Notes: generated from the sequence alone by a model not told the origin. A DNA stretch of 64,000 nt from Amphibacillus jilinensis Y1 (GCF_000306965.1 NZ_JH976435.1:563133-627132), one strand, 5' to 3'; positions 1 through 8,262 are shown, numbered from the stretch's first letter. Program-made: numbers and translations.

Positions 1-115
1 GTCCTGTTGTCCCGGTAGCAAAGAGTTCATGTTTCTCTAAAATATGTTGATAGGACTTCGCAAACTCAATAATAGATTCCTTTTTCTTATCGTGTGCAAT
101 CAGGGAAATTTTCAT
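1..115 (-). CDS. mgsA: Methylglyoxal synthase, N-terminal part (cut by window edge)
   Basis: Methylglyoxal synthase converts dihydroxyacetone phosphate to methylglyoxal plus phosphate, a cytosolic bypass of lower glycolysis. Only the first 38 residues are in the window. They begin [12 protein letters not shown] and end at the family's phosphate-binding ATGTTG motif, both diagnostic. The ATG at 115-113 is the natural start. The gene lies 39 bases after dapB in the same direction, as in B. subtilis (dapB-mgsA), so the two are probably co-transcribed. The rest of the protein lies outside the window. Confidence 0.9.
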   Translation of the reverse strand, partial: MKISLIAHDKKKESIIEFAKSYQHILEKHELFATGTTG

Positions 116-154
116 TAGTCTCCAACTCCTTCGGCGATTATTCATTTGTTTTAC

Positions 155-958
155 TTAGTCTAACATTAAATGCTCTAGACCATATACTAATTCTTTCATA
201 TTTATGACATGATCAATAGCAAATTTAATACCAGACATAAAAGATTCTCGATGAAAGGAATCATGTTGAATTTTAAGATTCTCACCAGGTCCAGCAAAAA
301 TAACTTCTTGGTGGGCAACTAATCCTGGTAAACGAACACTGTGAATCCGCATGCCATCAACGTTTGCTCCCCTAGCCCCAGTAATTGTTTCTTCTTCTTC
401 TAGATGCCCTTGCGCTTTGGATTGGCGATTTTCCTGAATCAGCTCTGCTGTTTTAACAGCCGTTCCGGAGGGAGCATCCAATTTTTGATCATGATGCTTT
501 TCAATAATTTCAATATCAGGGAAATATTTAGCAGCTAATTTTGAGAATTGCATCATTAATACAGCACCCATTGCAAAATTAGGTGCAATAACGGCCCCTA
601 TACCTTTGTCTTTTGCTAAAGTCGTTAATTCTTCTAACTCTTTAGGCGTAAAACCCGTTGTTCCAACTACCGGTCTCACACCATGAATAAGCGCAGATTT
701 AGTGTGTTTGAACCCTACTTTGGGACTTGTTAAATCAACTAAGACATCAGCATTAACTTCATCTAGACAGAGATCAATATCATTATAGAATTTCGCGTCG
801 AAATTAGGTAAGCCTTCTACTTCATTGACTCTTTTTCCAGTGTGTTTCATATCAATACATGCCACCAAATTTAATTCAGCATGTTTTTTAATCATTCTGA
901 GCGCTTCACTCCCCATTTTACCACTTGCACCTGCTACGACTACATTAATTTTACTCAT
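155..958 (-). CDS. dapB: 4-hydroxy-tetrahydrodipicolinate reductase
   Basis: DapB makes tetrahydrodipicolinate, using NAD(P)H, in the diaminopimelate/lysine pathway; in spore formers the pathway also feeds dipicolinic acid. The start at 958 gives 267 residues, the B. subtilis length, and has GGAG upstream at good spacing; the open frame extends further upstream without support. Residues about 8-15 carry the dinucleotide-binding AGASGKMG. The catalytic segment EKHHDQKLDAPSGTA is complete near residue 155. The start overlaps the end of ypjD by 8 bases, which implies translational coupling. lysA lies about 45 kb away in this window. Confidence 0.97.
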   Translation of the reverse strand: MSKINVVVAGASGKMGSEALRMIKKHAELNLVACIDMKHTGKRVNEVEGLPNFDAKFYNDIDLCLDEVNADVLVDLTSPKVGFKHTKSALIHGVRPVVGTTGFTPKELEELTTLAKDKGIGAVIAPNFAMGAVLMMQFSKLAAKYFPDIEIIEKHHDQKLDAPSGTAVKTAELIQENRQSKAQGHLEEEETITGARGANVDGMRIHSVRLPGLVAHQEVIFAGPGENLKIQHDSFHRESFMSGIKFAIDHVINMKELVYGLEHLMLD

Positions 959-1307
959 TATATTCACGCTCCGTTTCTTTTTTTGTCCAACGATCTTTAT
1001 CTCTTGTTTCAATTTTGGTCATCGCCTGATCAAAAGCATCTGAAAGATCAATATCAAGGGAATTTGCAAACGAAAGTATGACAAACAATAAATCACCTAA
1101 TTCATTCTCAATGGTATTTTTGTCTTCTGATTTTTTTTTAGGCTTTTCCCCATAGAGATGATTTACTTCTCGTGCAAGTTCTCCAATTTCTTCAGTAAAT
1201 CGTGCCATCATCGCTAAAGGACTAAAGTAACCTTCCTTAAATTGTGATATATATGTATCAACACGTTGTTGCATAGATTGAATGCTTTCAGCGCGGCTTG
1301 TTGACAT
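951..1307 (-). CDS. ypjD: MazG-like nucleotide pyrophosphohydrolase YpjD
   Basis: A 118-residue all-alpha NTP pyrophosphatase of the MazG/dUTPase-like superfamily, cytosolic, probably cleaving non-canonical or excess (d)NTPs to NMP and pyrophosphate. The metal-binding EExxE pattern (TEEIGELARE, near residue 40) and the second acidic helix (ENELGDLLF, near residue 68) are intact. It is slightly longer than B. subtilis YpjD (about 111 residues). A GAGAGAGGG ribosome site precedes the ATG. It overlaps dapB, as in related genomes. The true substrate is not known from sequence. Confidence 0.9.
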   Translation of the reverse strand: MSTSRAESIQSMQQRVDTYISQFKEGYFSPLAMMARFTEEIGELAREVNHLYGEKPKKKSEDKNTIENELGDLLFVILSFANSLDIDLSDAFDQAMTKIETRDKDRWTKKETEREYNE

Positions 1308-1426
1308 GTTTGTCCCTCTCTCTCTTATAATAAAGTCTTTTTTATTATGGTAGCGAAAACAACATCGTTTGACAAATTTCTTAACTTATTATCCATTATA
1401 AGCTTTTCTAAAATATTGTACAAAAA

Positions 1427-1456
1427 AAGACACCGCCTGACAATCAGGCCGTGTTT
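1427..1456 (-). terminator. Intrinsic terminator displaced from its operon
   Basis: On the minus strand a GC-rich stem (GCCTGA/TCAGGC with flanking ACAC/GTGT pairs) is followed by seven T residues. It faces the ypjA operon, whose last stop codon is at 2023. The two are separated by about 570 bases that are almost entirely repeat elements, so the terminator was probably closer before those inserted. Confidence 0.75.
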
Positions 1457-1503
1457 AAAGGGGTGTACAATACATAACATAGGTGAGCTGAAAAAATATT
1501 TAA

Positions 1504-1809
1504 ATGAGGTTGGGACAAAAGTAAAAGACGTAAGATCAGTTGCGAATGATCCGTTTGTTTTGTGAATGGATTATTCGTCTTTATTATATTAAAACGAATG
1601 ATACCAAATAGCTGAGGAAATATGCGACACTCTAGCGGGAACAGCACGAGCTGAAGATCCATTCAGTAAAGCGCTTTTGGCTTTACTGAATTAGCTGAAG
1701 CCGTGCCCGCAGAAAGGGAGTATATTTCCTCTGCGGGTATGTGATAAACCTACACATTCTAACACCATTCGTATTTGGAAAGCATATTTTTGTTATGTCC
1801 CGGCCTCAT
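1504..1809. mobile_element. R1 element: MITE-like repeat with terminal inverted repeats
   Basis: A 306-base non-coding element bounded by 14-base inverted repeats: ATGAGGTTGGGACA at 1504-1517 and, on the other strand, ATGAGGCCGGGACA at 1809-1796 (12 of 14 identical). Inside is a long hairpin (TTCAGTAAAGC pairing with GCTTTACTGAA around 1661-1691) flanked by the AGCACGAGCTGAAG and TAGCTGAAGCCGTGCC arms. I saw no obvious target duplication. The first 30 bases of another copy lie at 63971-64000, and decayed cores occur near 5105, 21600 and 28873. Confidence 0.7.
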
Positions 1810-1836
1810 TCATCATAGATAAGCCTCCTTATAACG

Positions 1837-1975
1837 CCGACCTACAAATAGCGCGTCTTGCTTAGCTATTTAGACGGAAGCTAACGGAGGCTAATGTCTT
1901 GATTCACTCAACGGTCAATTAGCAGCAGAAGAGCGAAAACGTTCACTGATTGAAGGTTCGCTTTATCCACCCAGC
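1837..1975 (+). repeat. R2 dispersed repeat, near-complete copy
   Basis: It contains the R2 hallmarks in order: TTTAGACGG, AGCTAACGG, GCTAATGTC, a TGATTCACT segment and the terminal ACTGATTGAAGGTTCGCTTT. The terminal end points toward the stop of the small gene at 2023, 47 bases away, so it lies in that gene's 3' region. Confidence 0.75.
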
Positions 1976-2022
1976 TATCTATAAATTGGATCACCATTAC
2001 GTGTAAAAAAAGAATATTTATT

Positions 2023-2232
2023 CTATTTAATTTCAATTTTTTTAGGCTTGGATGCTTGATTGGTTCTTTTATTCGCTCGATACATTCTAAAAATAACATA
2101 TCCTAAACAAATAATGATTAAAACGCTCATAATGACTAATGATTTTACCAACTGAATAGAATGAAATTGATTGATTTGAGCTAAAGTAAAATTTAACGAG
2201 AGCTGATAAGAAAGCAGAATAAGCCCAAGCAT
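2023..2232 (-). CDS. Small single-pass membrane protein in the ypjB position
   Basis: A 69-residue protein with a short N-terminal part, one hydrophobic helix at about residues 31-49, and a basic tail rich in Lys and Arg, which predicts an inner-membrane protein with a cytosolic C-terminus. The strong AGGAGG site 8 bases before the ATG argues that it is translated. It follows ypjA by 30 bases. That is where other Bacillaceae carry ypjB, a larger sporulation protein that ends in a membrane segment and basic tail. It may be a shortened YpjB or an unrelated small protein. I do not recognise the sequence itself. Confidence 0.6.
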   Translation of the reverse strand: MLGLILLSYQLSLNFTLAQINQFHSIQLVKSLVIMSVLIIICLGYVIFRMYRANKRTNQASKPKKIEIK

Positions 2233-2262
2233 ATCATCGGCCTCCTACCTTTTTACTGTAGC

Positions 2263-2868
2263 CTATGCTAATTCTTTGAACTTGGTGTCTGATTTTGATT
2301 TTTTTCTAATTGTTAAATAGTAAGTTAATCCAATCGAAGCTATGCTTAACCAAAAAGTGAAATAACCAATTTCATTCATGTATATATCTAAAGAACGATA
2401 ACGTGGCATCATACCAAATATATAATCAATAAAATCATTATGTATTGTCCACAAACCAGCGACAACAAGATGCTTTAATTTAATCTTGTAATGGGAAGCA
2501 TATAAAAGGCCTTGAATAGCCATTGCCCCATGTGAAATAATAAGCATGTAAGCCTCAGGAGCTAAGGAGCCATCAGTGAAATAGGTTAAAATATTCATTA
2601 CCACTGCCCATATGCCATACTTAAATAGCGTAACGATTGCTAGGGCTTCAATATAAGGAACATGTTTACCAAAAATATAGAAACCTAAAAATATAGTAAA
2701 GAACAAACTAGCTGTTGGACTGTCTGGAACAAATATTAAAAAAATAGCAGGTGTATTGGCAAGTTGATTGCCATACCATATATAACCATATATTGTGCCG
2801 ATTAAATTAATGAAAAATAAAGCAGTTAAAAATAAACGATGTCTAAGTATGATGTGGATATATGACAA
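2263..2868 (-). CDS. ypjA: DUF1405 integral membrane protein YpjA
   Basis: A 201-residue polytopic membrane protein with about six hydrophobic helices, of the DUF1405 (YpjA) family; molecular role unknown. Family features visible are the FVPDSPTASLFF segment near residue 48 and WTIHNDFIDYIFG near residue 141. The start is a TTG at 2868 with AGGAAGGG eight bases upstream. In B. subtilis ypjA directly follows qcrABC; here it directly follows ypiB, so ypiF and qcrABC are absent at this place. Confidence 0.85.
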   Translation of the reverse strand: MSYIHIILRHRLFLTALFFINLIGTIYGYIWYGNQLANTPAIFLIFVPDSPTASLFFTIFLGFYIFGKHVPYIEALAIVTLFKYGIWAVVMNILTYFTDGSLAPEAYMLIISHGAMAIQGLLYASHYKIKLKHLVVAGLWTIHNDFIDYIFGMMPRYRSLDIYMNEIGYFTFWLSIASIGLTYYLTIRKKSKSDTKFKELA

Positions 2869-2989
2869 TGATAAAACCCTTCCTAAATTGTTTTCTGGAT
2901 CTCTTGTTTTATTGTATTTATCAATTATAGCTCAAAACTTTCACACTCGATAGCACATCATTCTATTTACAGGTCATTTCGTAAACATT

Positions 2990-3050
2990 GAATGAACCGA
3001 ATGATAAGGGATTTTATCAGTTATCATCCGGCTTTTTCTTTTCTATATTT
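2990..3050 (-). terminator. Possible terminator after ypiA-ypiB
   Basis: An inverted repeat (CCGAATGATAA pairing with TTATCATCCGG) lies between the ypiB stop (3068) and the ypjA start. The T-tract on the minus strand is weak (TTCATTC), while the plus side has CTTTTTCTTTT. There is no plus-strand gene to terminate, so the assignment to ypiB is tentative. Confidence 0.4.
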
Positions 3051-3067
3051 ATTTTGCTTGACGGAGA

Positions 3068-3649
3068 TCAATGATCATCAATACTAAATAAGGGATCTGT
3101 GTCATAAGCGTCATTTAATTGTTCGAGTGCCATTGTATATTTGTTAAAGTTCTCTTTATCATGATGATCAAGCGCTTGATCTATTTTTTTCAATAATTGA
3201 TTTTTCCTAGCCTTGAATAGTGTGTAATTTAGAAATTCACTTGCTAACATTTTCTCTCTTTTCGTTATAAAAAAATCATCAGGTAAAAACGGATTATCTT
3301 CTAAAACTGCGCTATATTCAGCGCTTTGGTGAGCATTTTCAAAAGAAAGCTGTATATATATTGGATCTTGCCTATTTAACCTTATGTCATGAAAAGATTT
3401 CTCTGCATCGGTTGTGACAATATGATCTTTATAAAAACGAAATGGAACATCGTTTGAACATTGAGCAGAGATAATGATGCCCCGAGGACAAAAACGTGCT
3501 TCTCTTATAAAATGAACATTTGCCAATAAACTCTCGTGGTTGGTTAAGTAATTTAAGATCCAAACGCTCTCTCTTTTTTTTAACTTATAATGTTCTAAAA
3601 ACCAAAGAATAAATGCCTTTTTGTCGTGCGTGGATACAGACGTATTCAA
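3068..3649 (-). CDS. ypiB: YpiB family protein with C-terminal IDEAL domain
   Basis: A cytosolic protein of the UPF0302/YpiB family, function unknown. The core from KAFILWFLEHYKL through FRFYKDHIVTTDAEKSFHDI matches the family closely. The C-terminal region (LLKKIDQALDHHDKENFNKY) is the short IDEAL domain seen in several Firmicutes proteins. The start chosen is the TTG at 3649-3647, with GGGAGGG eight bases upstream; it gives 193 residues and aligns with the B. subtilis N-terminus. The frame stays open further upstream into ypiA, but without a ribosome site. It follows ypiA and is probably in one operon with it. Confidence 0.85.
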   Translation of the reverse strand: MNTSVSTHDKKAFILWFLEHYKLKKRESVWILNYLTNHESLLANVHFIREARFCPRGIIISAQCSNDVPFRFYKDHIVTTDAEKSFHDIRLNRQDPIYIQLSFENAHQSAEYSAVLEDNPFLPDDFFITKREKMLASEFLNYTLFKARKNQLLKKIDQALDHHDKENFNKYTMALEQLNDAYDTDPLFSIDDH

Positions 3650-3696
3650 CAAGCTTCCCTCCCGATCATTCCTTAGGAAAGTTATTATGACACGAC

Positions 3697-4947
3697 TCAA
3701 CTATTAAGACGTATCAGGTAATTCTCAATTTCACTATCACTGGGCTCAATGGCTAGATAACAATTAAATATACGAATCGCTGCTTCCTTTCTCCCCTCCT
3801 CGACTAAAAAGTAACCATATGCTTTAAGGAAATCACTATCTTCTTTAAAATCGTCATAGGCTTCTTGATATGCATGAAGTGCTAAATCGTATTGCTCTTC
3901 TTCTACATATGCTTTAGCTAATTCCCATTTATAATAACCATCTTGCTCTCCTTGATCTATAATATGAGAAAGCAGATCAATTATTGCTTGAAAATCATCA
4001 TCAGATCGATAATTTTCAACTAAGAATAAGACCGCTTCTTTATATCCAGGATCAATAGCTACGGCCTCTCTTGCTAAACGATAGCTAGATTCATTATTTC
4101 CGGAACGACGCGCTAAAGCTGCTCCAGTTAAGAGTAGCTCTTTATTTAGTGGATCAAACTTCAAACCATCTTGTACGGTTTGATAACCTTGATCAACTAA
4201 CCCTTCTTCATCGTACGCATGAGCTAAATAACTATAAACAGAAGCATATTCTTTGTCACGTTCAATAAGCTCCTCCCAAACCTTGATAGCTATATCTAAT
4301 CGCTTAGCTTGATATGCAATAAATCCGTATCGGAAAAGCGTGTCTTCATCTTCTTTCTCTGCCTTTTGGTAAAAGGATAATGATTGTTCAAATTCGCCAA
4401 TAGCTGCTAGTGATTCAGCAAGCCTTAAGGAGATATCAATTTCAGCGATACTTGATTGCGTTTGGTGCACCTTCTGGTAATGTGTAACCGCTTTTTGATA
4501 TTCTCCTAATGAAAAGGCTAATTCTGCTCTGGCAAAATCGATTAACGGTTCATGAGGAGCCGATTGTTTGGCTTCAATGAGCTTTTGCTCTGCTACTTCA
4601 AACAACCCTTGCGTCTGATACAGATCAGCAGAGGCCAGAAGTGCAGGCAGATAATGATCGCTAGATGGCTCGATTTGTTCCAGAAGACTTAATGCTTTAT
4701 CATCTTGCTCCAAATCAATATATATTTCGGCGAGTGTTAAATGGAGCTCTGTTTCGTGTGGATATGCTTCTCTTAATGGCTCTAATACATTTTTTGCATC
4801 TTCTTGTAAGCCGAGTTCTAAAAATAAATCAGCTATAGTAAATTTCTCGTCATCACTAGCTTGTGGTAAGTATTGATCTAATATACGAATTGCTTTTTCA
4901 ACGTTATTTTGTTCAATTAAATGAATGGCTTGATAAATAGTTTCCAT
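3697..4947 (-). CDS. ypiA: Tetratricopeptide repeat protein YpiA
   Basis: A 416-residue protein built almost entirely of TPR-like helical repeats (recurrent A..Y...G....A patterns from the N-terminus to the end), without signal peptide or membrane segment. Its length is close to B. subtilis YpiA (about 423). TPR arrays are protein-interaction scaffolds; the partners are not evident. It lies downstream of aroA, as in related genomes, but about 900 bases of insertion-sequence debris now separate the two. Acidic composition is typical of the family. Confidence 0.88.
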   Translation of the reverse strand: METIYQAIHLIEQNNVEKAIRILDQYLPQASDDEKFTIADLFLELGLQEDAKNVLEPLREAYPHETELHLTLAEIYIDLEQDDKALSLLEQIEPSSDHYLPALLASADLYQTQGLFEVAEQKLIEAKQSAPHEPLIDFARAELAFSLGEYQKAVTHYQKVHQTQSSIAEIDISLRLAESLAAIGEFEQSLSFYQKAEKEDEDTLFRYGFIAYQAKRLDIAIKVWEELIERDKEYASVYSYLAHAYDEEGLVDQGYQTVQDGLKFDPLNKELLLTGAALARRSGNNESSYRLAREAVAIDPGYKEAVLFLVENYRSDDDFQAIIDLLSHIIDQGEQDGYYKWELAKAYVEEEQYDLALHAYQEAYDDFKEDSDFLKAYGYFLVEEGRKEAAIRIFNCYLAIEPSDSEIENYLIRLNS

Positions 4948-5104
4948 CTGTGTAACAACCTTTCAACTCTTGCTTGAATTAGCTTAATCATATCGAAAAA
5001 AAATAAATTATTCAACGATAAACAATCTTTATTTAAACAAAAAATGGTTCTCTGTCAAATGTGGTGGTGTAATATTCACTCCACCATTCATCTTTGTTAA
5101 AAGC

Positions 5105-5235
5105 TTGCTAAGCCGCAGAGGGAAATATACTCGCTTTCCGCGGACGAACGCCCAAGCCTCCTCGCAAAGACAGCTGTGGGGTCTCGGTCGCCCGTTTTTC
5201 CGCAGGAGTCTCGCATATTTCCTCTGCTATGTACT
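5105..5235. repeat. R1 core fragment inside the IS remnant
   Basis: CCGCAGAGGGAAATATACTC near the left and TCGCATATTTCCTCTGC near the right match the inner arms of the full R1 element at 1504-1809; the central hairpin differs. The GGGACA terminal repeats are missing. It lies downstream of the transposase fragment, so it probably inserted after the IS had arrived. Confidence 0.6.
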
Positions 5236-5248
5236 ATTTCAAACGAGA

Positions 5249-5640
5249 GCCTTTTTAACCTCTTGTTGCCATAATATTTTATGTTTCAAACGTTGAAAAT
5301 TTTTGATGCCAAGAGTCTCGCTTTAAAACCTTTATCGTATTGTTTATGCCTTCGATATAACCATTATTAAATGGATACATGAACGATTGTAAGATCGCTT
5401 GTTTCCAACGTATAAACGTTTTTCTTACGCGGTGAAATGCATTAATGTTAGAAGCACGCTTCCATTCTAGACATGCCGCCATTCCTTTTCTAGCTGTCTT
5501 CTCATCACTTGTCTTAAACTATTCATCTAATTTGTTCTTTAACTCATACGCTTCTTTTAAGCGTGGATCCATTTGTAAAAGCTTCTCAACCTTTTCTCGT
5601 CCTTTCCCTGACAATTTATAGGGGGACTTCCACAATGACT
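5249..5640 (-). pseudogene. ISL3-family transposase, C-terminal fragments
   Basis: Reading the minus strand gives the C-terminal part of an ISL3-type transposase, including NNGYIEGINNTIKVLKR, the conserved segment around the last catalytic acidic residue. There is an in-frame TAG after a KNKLDE segment near 5520, and a frame change near 5290 after which the expected NFQRLKHKILW continues in another frame. The N-terminal two thirds is missing. It is clearly non-functional. Confidence 0.8.
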
Positions 5641-5818
5641 TCTTACTCCGTTTCATATGAATCCGCACTCATAGCCCCTCTCTTTTTCTATTGTCTCGAC
5701 AACTTTAGGATAACAAAGAGAGGGAGAATGAGTGTGTTTTTTTGCACACTATCACGATAGAGGACACCACCACATTCAGTATAGCGCCCAAAAAATCACC
5801 TTTCTATAAAAAAGAAAG

Positions 5819-5851
5819 AAGAACACCTTGTCTGCTGAAACAAGATGTTCT
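5819..5851 (-). terminator. Terminator of the aro operon
   Basis: The minus strand reads AGAACATCTTGT, a short loop, ACAAGGTGTTCT, then TCTTTCTTTTTT. It starts 9 bases after the aroA stop codon. Confidence 0.8.
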
Positions 5852-5859
5852 ATCACATG

Positions 5860-7146
5860 TTAGGTTATTTTTTTTAAGTCTTCAAAAAAACGAGGATATG
5901 ATACGTTAATTGCTTCTGCGTCTATTAATGTAATGTTACCTTCACAGATGAGTGAGGCAATAACAATCATCATTCCGATTCTATGGTCACCGTATGAATT
6001 GAGTTGTGTTCCCTTTAAAGACGCGCCACCTTCAATAATCATCCCATCATTTGTGGGCTTAACATTAGCACCCAAAGCGGTTAATGTTTGAACAACACTG
6101 TCGATTCGGTCTGTTTCTTTATATCTTAGTTCTTCTGCATCTCGAATAATTGTTTTTCCTTTTGCTTGCGTAGCAAGTAGTGCGATAATTGGCAACTCAT
6201 CAATCATTCTTGGTATGATATCACCACTTATATCAGCACCGTGAATCTGAGAGTGTTTGATCGTTATTGAACCGATAACTTCACCGCCAACATGTGCTGT
6301 CTCTTTAATTTCAATGTTAACGTTCATGGCCGCTAATGCATCTAATATGCCCGTTCGCGTGTGGTTTAAGCCAACCTCTTTAATGGTTATTTCACTGTTA
6401 GGGACAAGTAAAGCCGCAACGATGAAAAAAGCAGCTGATGAAATATCACCGGGTACTTGAATCTTAGCTGCTGTTAATTGTTGCTTACCAACTAATGTTA
6501 TTTCATTACCATTCACTCTGATATTGCCACCGAATGCAGTCAACATATTTTCTGTGTGATCACGTGTCTTGGTTGATTCAATAATGGTTGTCTTTCCTTC
6601 CGCCAATAGACCTGCTAATAGAACCCCTGATTTCACTTGCGCACTTTTTACTTGTGGTCGAAATGTGATGCCTTTTAGCGATTGACCCCGGACAGCCATT
6701 GGGAGGTATTTTCCCATTTCACGACCATCTAGTTTAGCTCCCATTTGTTCTAATGGCTTAGCAATTCGATCCATTGGGCGTTTAGTTAGAGATTGATCAC
6801 CATATAAAGTCGTGTGAAAAGGCAAACCTGCGAGTACACCTAATAGTAATCGAGCTGTTGTTCCTGAATTACCTAGGTTTATGGGTAATAAAGGTTCAGT
6901 CAGACCATCAATACCCTTACTTCTAATTGTTACCTTTTGGTGCTGTTGTTCTATATCAACACCCATTAACTGAAAAGCTTTAATGGTTGCTAAGCAATCT
7001 TCACCGTCAAGAAAATTTGTAATGATTGTTGTACCTTTAGCTAAAGAGCCGAATATGATAGCTCGGTGAGAAATAGATTTATCACCAGGTACAGCCAATT
7101 CCCCACTTAAAGGCGAATGTATTGGTTCTAATGTTAATGGTTTCAA
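5860..7146 (-). CDS. aroA: 5-enolpyruvylshikimate-3-phosphate synthase
   Basis: EPSP synthase (called aroE in B. subtilis) joins shikimate-3-phosphate with phosphoenolpyruvate in the sixth step of the shikimate pathway. A TTG start at 7146 with GGGAGGG upstream gives 428 residues, the B. subtilis length; the longer open frame overlaps tyrA and lacks support. Visible signatures are GDKSISHRAIIFGSLAKG near residue 20, LGNSGTTARLLLG near residue 90 and ELRYKETDRID in the C-terminal half. It is the last gene of the aro operon, 13 bases after tyrA. Confidence 0.97.
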   Translation of the reverse strand: MKPLTLEPIHSPLSGELAVPGDKSISHRAIIFGSLAKGTTIITNFLDGEDCLATIKAFQLMGVDIEQQHQKVTIRSKGIDGLTEPLLPINLGNSGTTARLLLGVLAGLPFHTTLYGDQSLTKRPMDRIAKPLEQMGAKLDGREMGKYLPMAVRGQSLKGITFRPQVKSAQVKSGVLLAGLLAEGKTTIIESTKTRDHTENMLTAFGGNIRVNGNEITLVGKQQLTAAKIQVPGDISSAAFFIVAALLVPNSEITIKEVGLNHTRTGILDALAAMNVNIEIKETAHVGGEVIGSITIKHSQIHGADISGDIIPRMIDELPIIALLATQAKGKTIIRDAEELRYKETDRIDSVVQTLTALGANVKPTNDGMIIEGGASLKGTQLNSYGDHRIGMMIVIASLICEGNITLIDAEAINVSYPRFFEDLKKIT

Positions 7147-7159
7147 TGCAATCCCTCCC

Positions 7160-8260
7160 TTAATCTTGTAACATTGTTTCATAACCATTTCTAATCAGTA
7201 AGCGATGACTATTTATTTGGTCTTCTTTTGTTACAAAGCTTAATCTTAGAACACCTGTGATGCCTTCTCTAATTTCCAAAATTTCAATGTTTTTTATACT
7301 GATCTCCTGCTCAGCTAATAATGAGACGACTTTTAGTAAAGCGCCGGGTTGATCAAATATATCAACATACAAATCATAAAATCCAGGTAAGGCTCCTTTT
7401 TTTAAATGATCCAAGCCATCTCGATATTCACGGGCTTGTTCTAAATAATGATACATTGATACTTTGTCATTGCGATCTAAAAGTTCTTTTAAATCTGTCA
7501 TTTCATTAATCCAGTCTACTAGCAATGCAGACAGGATGCTTTTATTTTGAAAAAAAATATCTTGCCACATGGTCGGATTACTAGAAGCAATTCTAGTAAT
7601 GTCACGAAAACCTCCTGCTGCAAGGGTTGGTATTTTATCATGTTTATTTTGCCAACGTTTGGCTTGATGAACAAGAGATGATGCGATTAGATGAGGAAAA
7701 TGTGAGATTACACTTGTCATTTCATCATGCTCTTTTGCATCTAAATGTAAAAATTTCGAACGTGTAGCTGTTAAAAGGCCCTTTAGTACCTTAATTGCTT
7801 CTGTATCCGCCTTTTGAGTAGGTGTGACAATATAGATTGCATTTTCAAAAAGGTGGGCTTTAGCGGCTTCGATCCCTTTTTTATGTGATCCTGCCATTGG
7901 ATGCCCACCAATAAATGTGACAAAGGGATTATCTATTAATTCAGCTGTTTGCATCACATTTCCTTTGACAGAAGCAACATCAGTAATAATAACCGGTTTA
8001 GTGAAGTGCAAGTCCTTTATCACCTTTAATAAATCGATTGTTTTTGTAACAGGAGCAGCTAGTATACAGAAATCGACAGTCGTCACTGCTTCTTCGAATG
8101 AAGTTGCAACTTCGTCAATGATTGCTTGATTCAAAGCATATTTTAGGGTTTTTTTATTCACATCATAACCGATGATGTGGTGATTACCTTGTTCACGAAT
8201 TGTTAAAGCAAGAGACCCTCCTATTAGCCCCAGTCCTGCTACCAAAATTTTCTTAGTCAA
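7160..8260 (-). CDS. tyrA: Prephenate dehydrogenase with ACT domain
   Basis: TyrA oxidatively decarboxylates prephenate to 4-hydroxyphenylpyruvate with NAD+, committing flux to tyrosine. The N-terminal Rossmann motif GLGLIGGSLAL lies at residues 9-19 and the catalytic region includes GGHPMAGSHKKG near residue 119. A C-terminal ACT regulatory domain (from about residue 297, YDLYVDIFDQPGALLKV) suggests feedback control by an amino acid, known for the family. The start is TTG, with GGAG upstream inside the end of hisC. At 366 residues it is close to the B. subtilis enzyme. Confidence 0.95.
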   Translation of the reverse strand: MTKKILVAGLGLIGGSLALTIREQGNHHIIGYDVNKKTLKYALNQAIIDEVATSFEEAVTTVDFCILAAPVTKTIDLLKVIKDLHFTKPVIITDVASVKGNVMQTAELIDNPFVTFIGGHPMAGSHKKGIEAAKAHLFENAIYIVTPTQKADTEAIKVLKGLLTATRSKFLHLDAKEHDEMTSVISHFPHLIASSLVHQAKRWQNKHDKIPTLAAGGFRDITRIASSNPTMWQDIFFQNKSILSALLVDWINEMTDLKELLDRNDKVSMYHYLEQAREYRDGLDHLKKGALPGFYDLYVDIFDQPGALLKVVSLLAEQEISIKNIEILEIREGITGVLRLSFVTKEDQINSHRLLIRNGYETMLQD

Positions 8261-8262
8261 AC

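Larger units (their letters stand above)
1308..2022. other. Gene-free stretch of about 715 bases filled by repeats
   Basis: I see no credible gene here. In order it holds an AT-rich segment, a minus-strand intrinsic terminator (1427-1456), a complete MITE-like R1 element (1504-1809) and an R2 repeat (1837-1975). The short open frames across it are produced by the repeats. In B. subtilis this interval contains ypjC and most of ypjB. Confidence 0.75.
5046..5789 (-). mobile_element. Decayed ISL3-type insertion sequence with nested R1 core
   Basis: The left end at 5046 (GGTTCTCTGTCAAATGTGG, then TGGTGT) resembles an ISL3-family terminal repeat. The inverted sequence ACACCACCACATT recurs at 5763-5776 with a degraded outer part ending near 5789. 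Between them are fragments of an ISL3-type transposase and, at 5105-5235, an R1 core. It separates aroA from ypiA, which are close neighbours in B. subtilis. Confidence 0.65.

Noticed and set aside
1347..1662. Open frames of about 72 codons on both strands before the ypjA operon
   Set aside because: They span the terminator and the start of the R1 element; no family resemblance.
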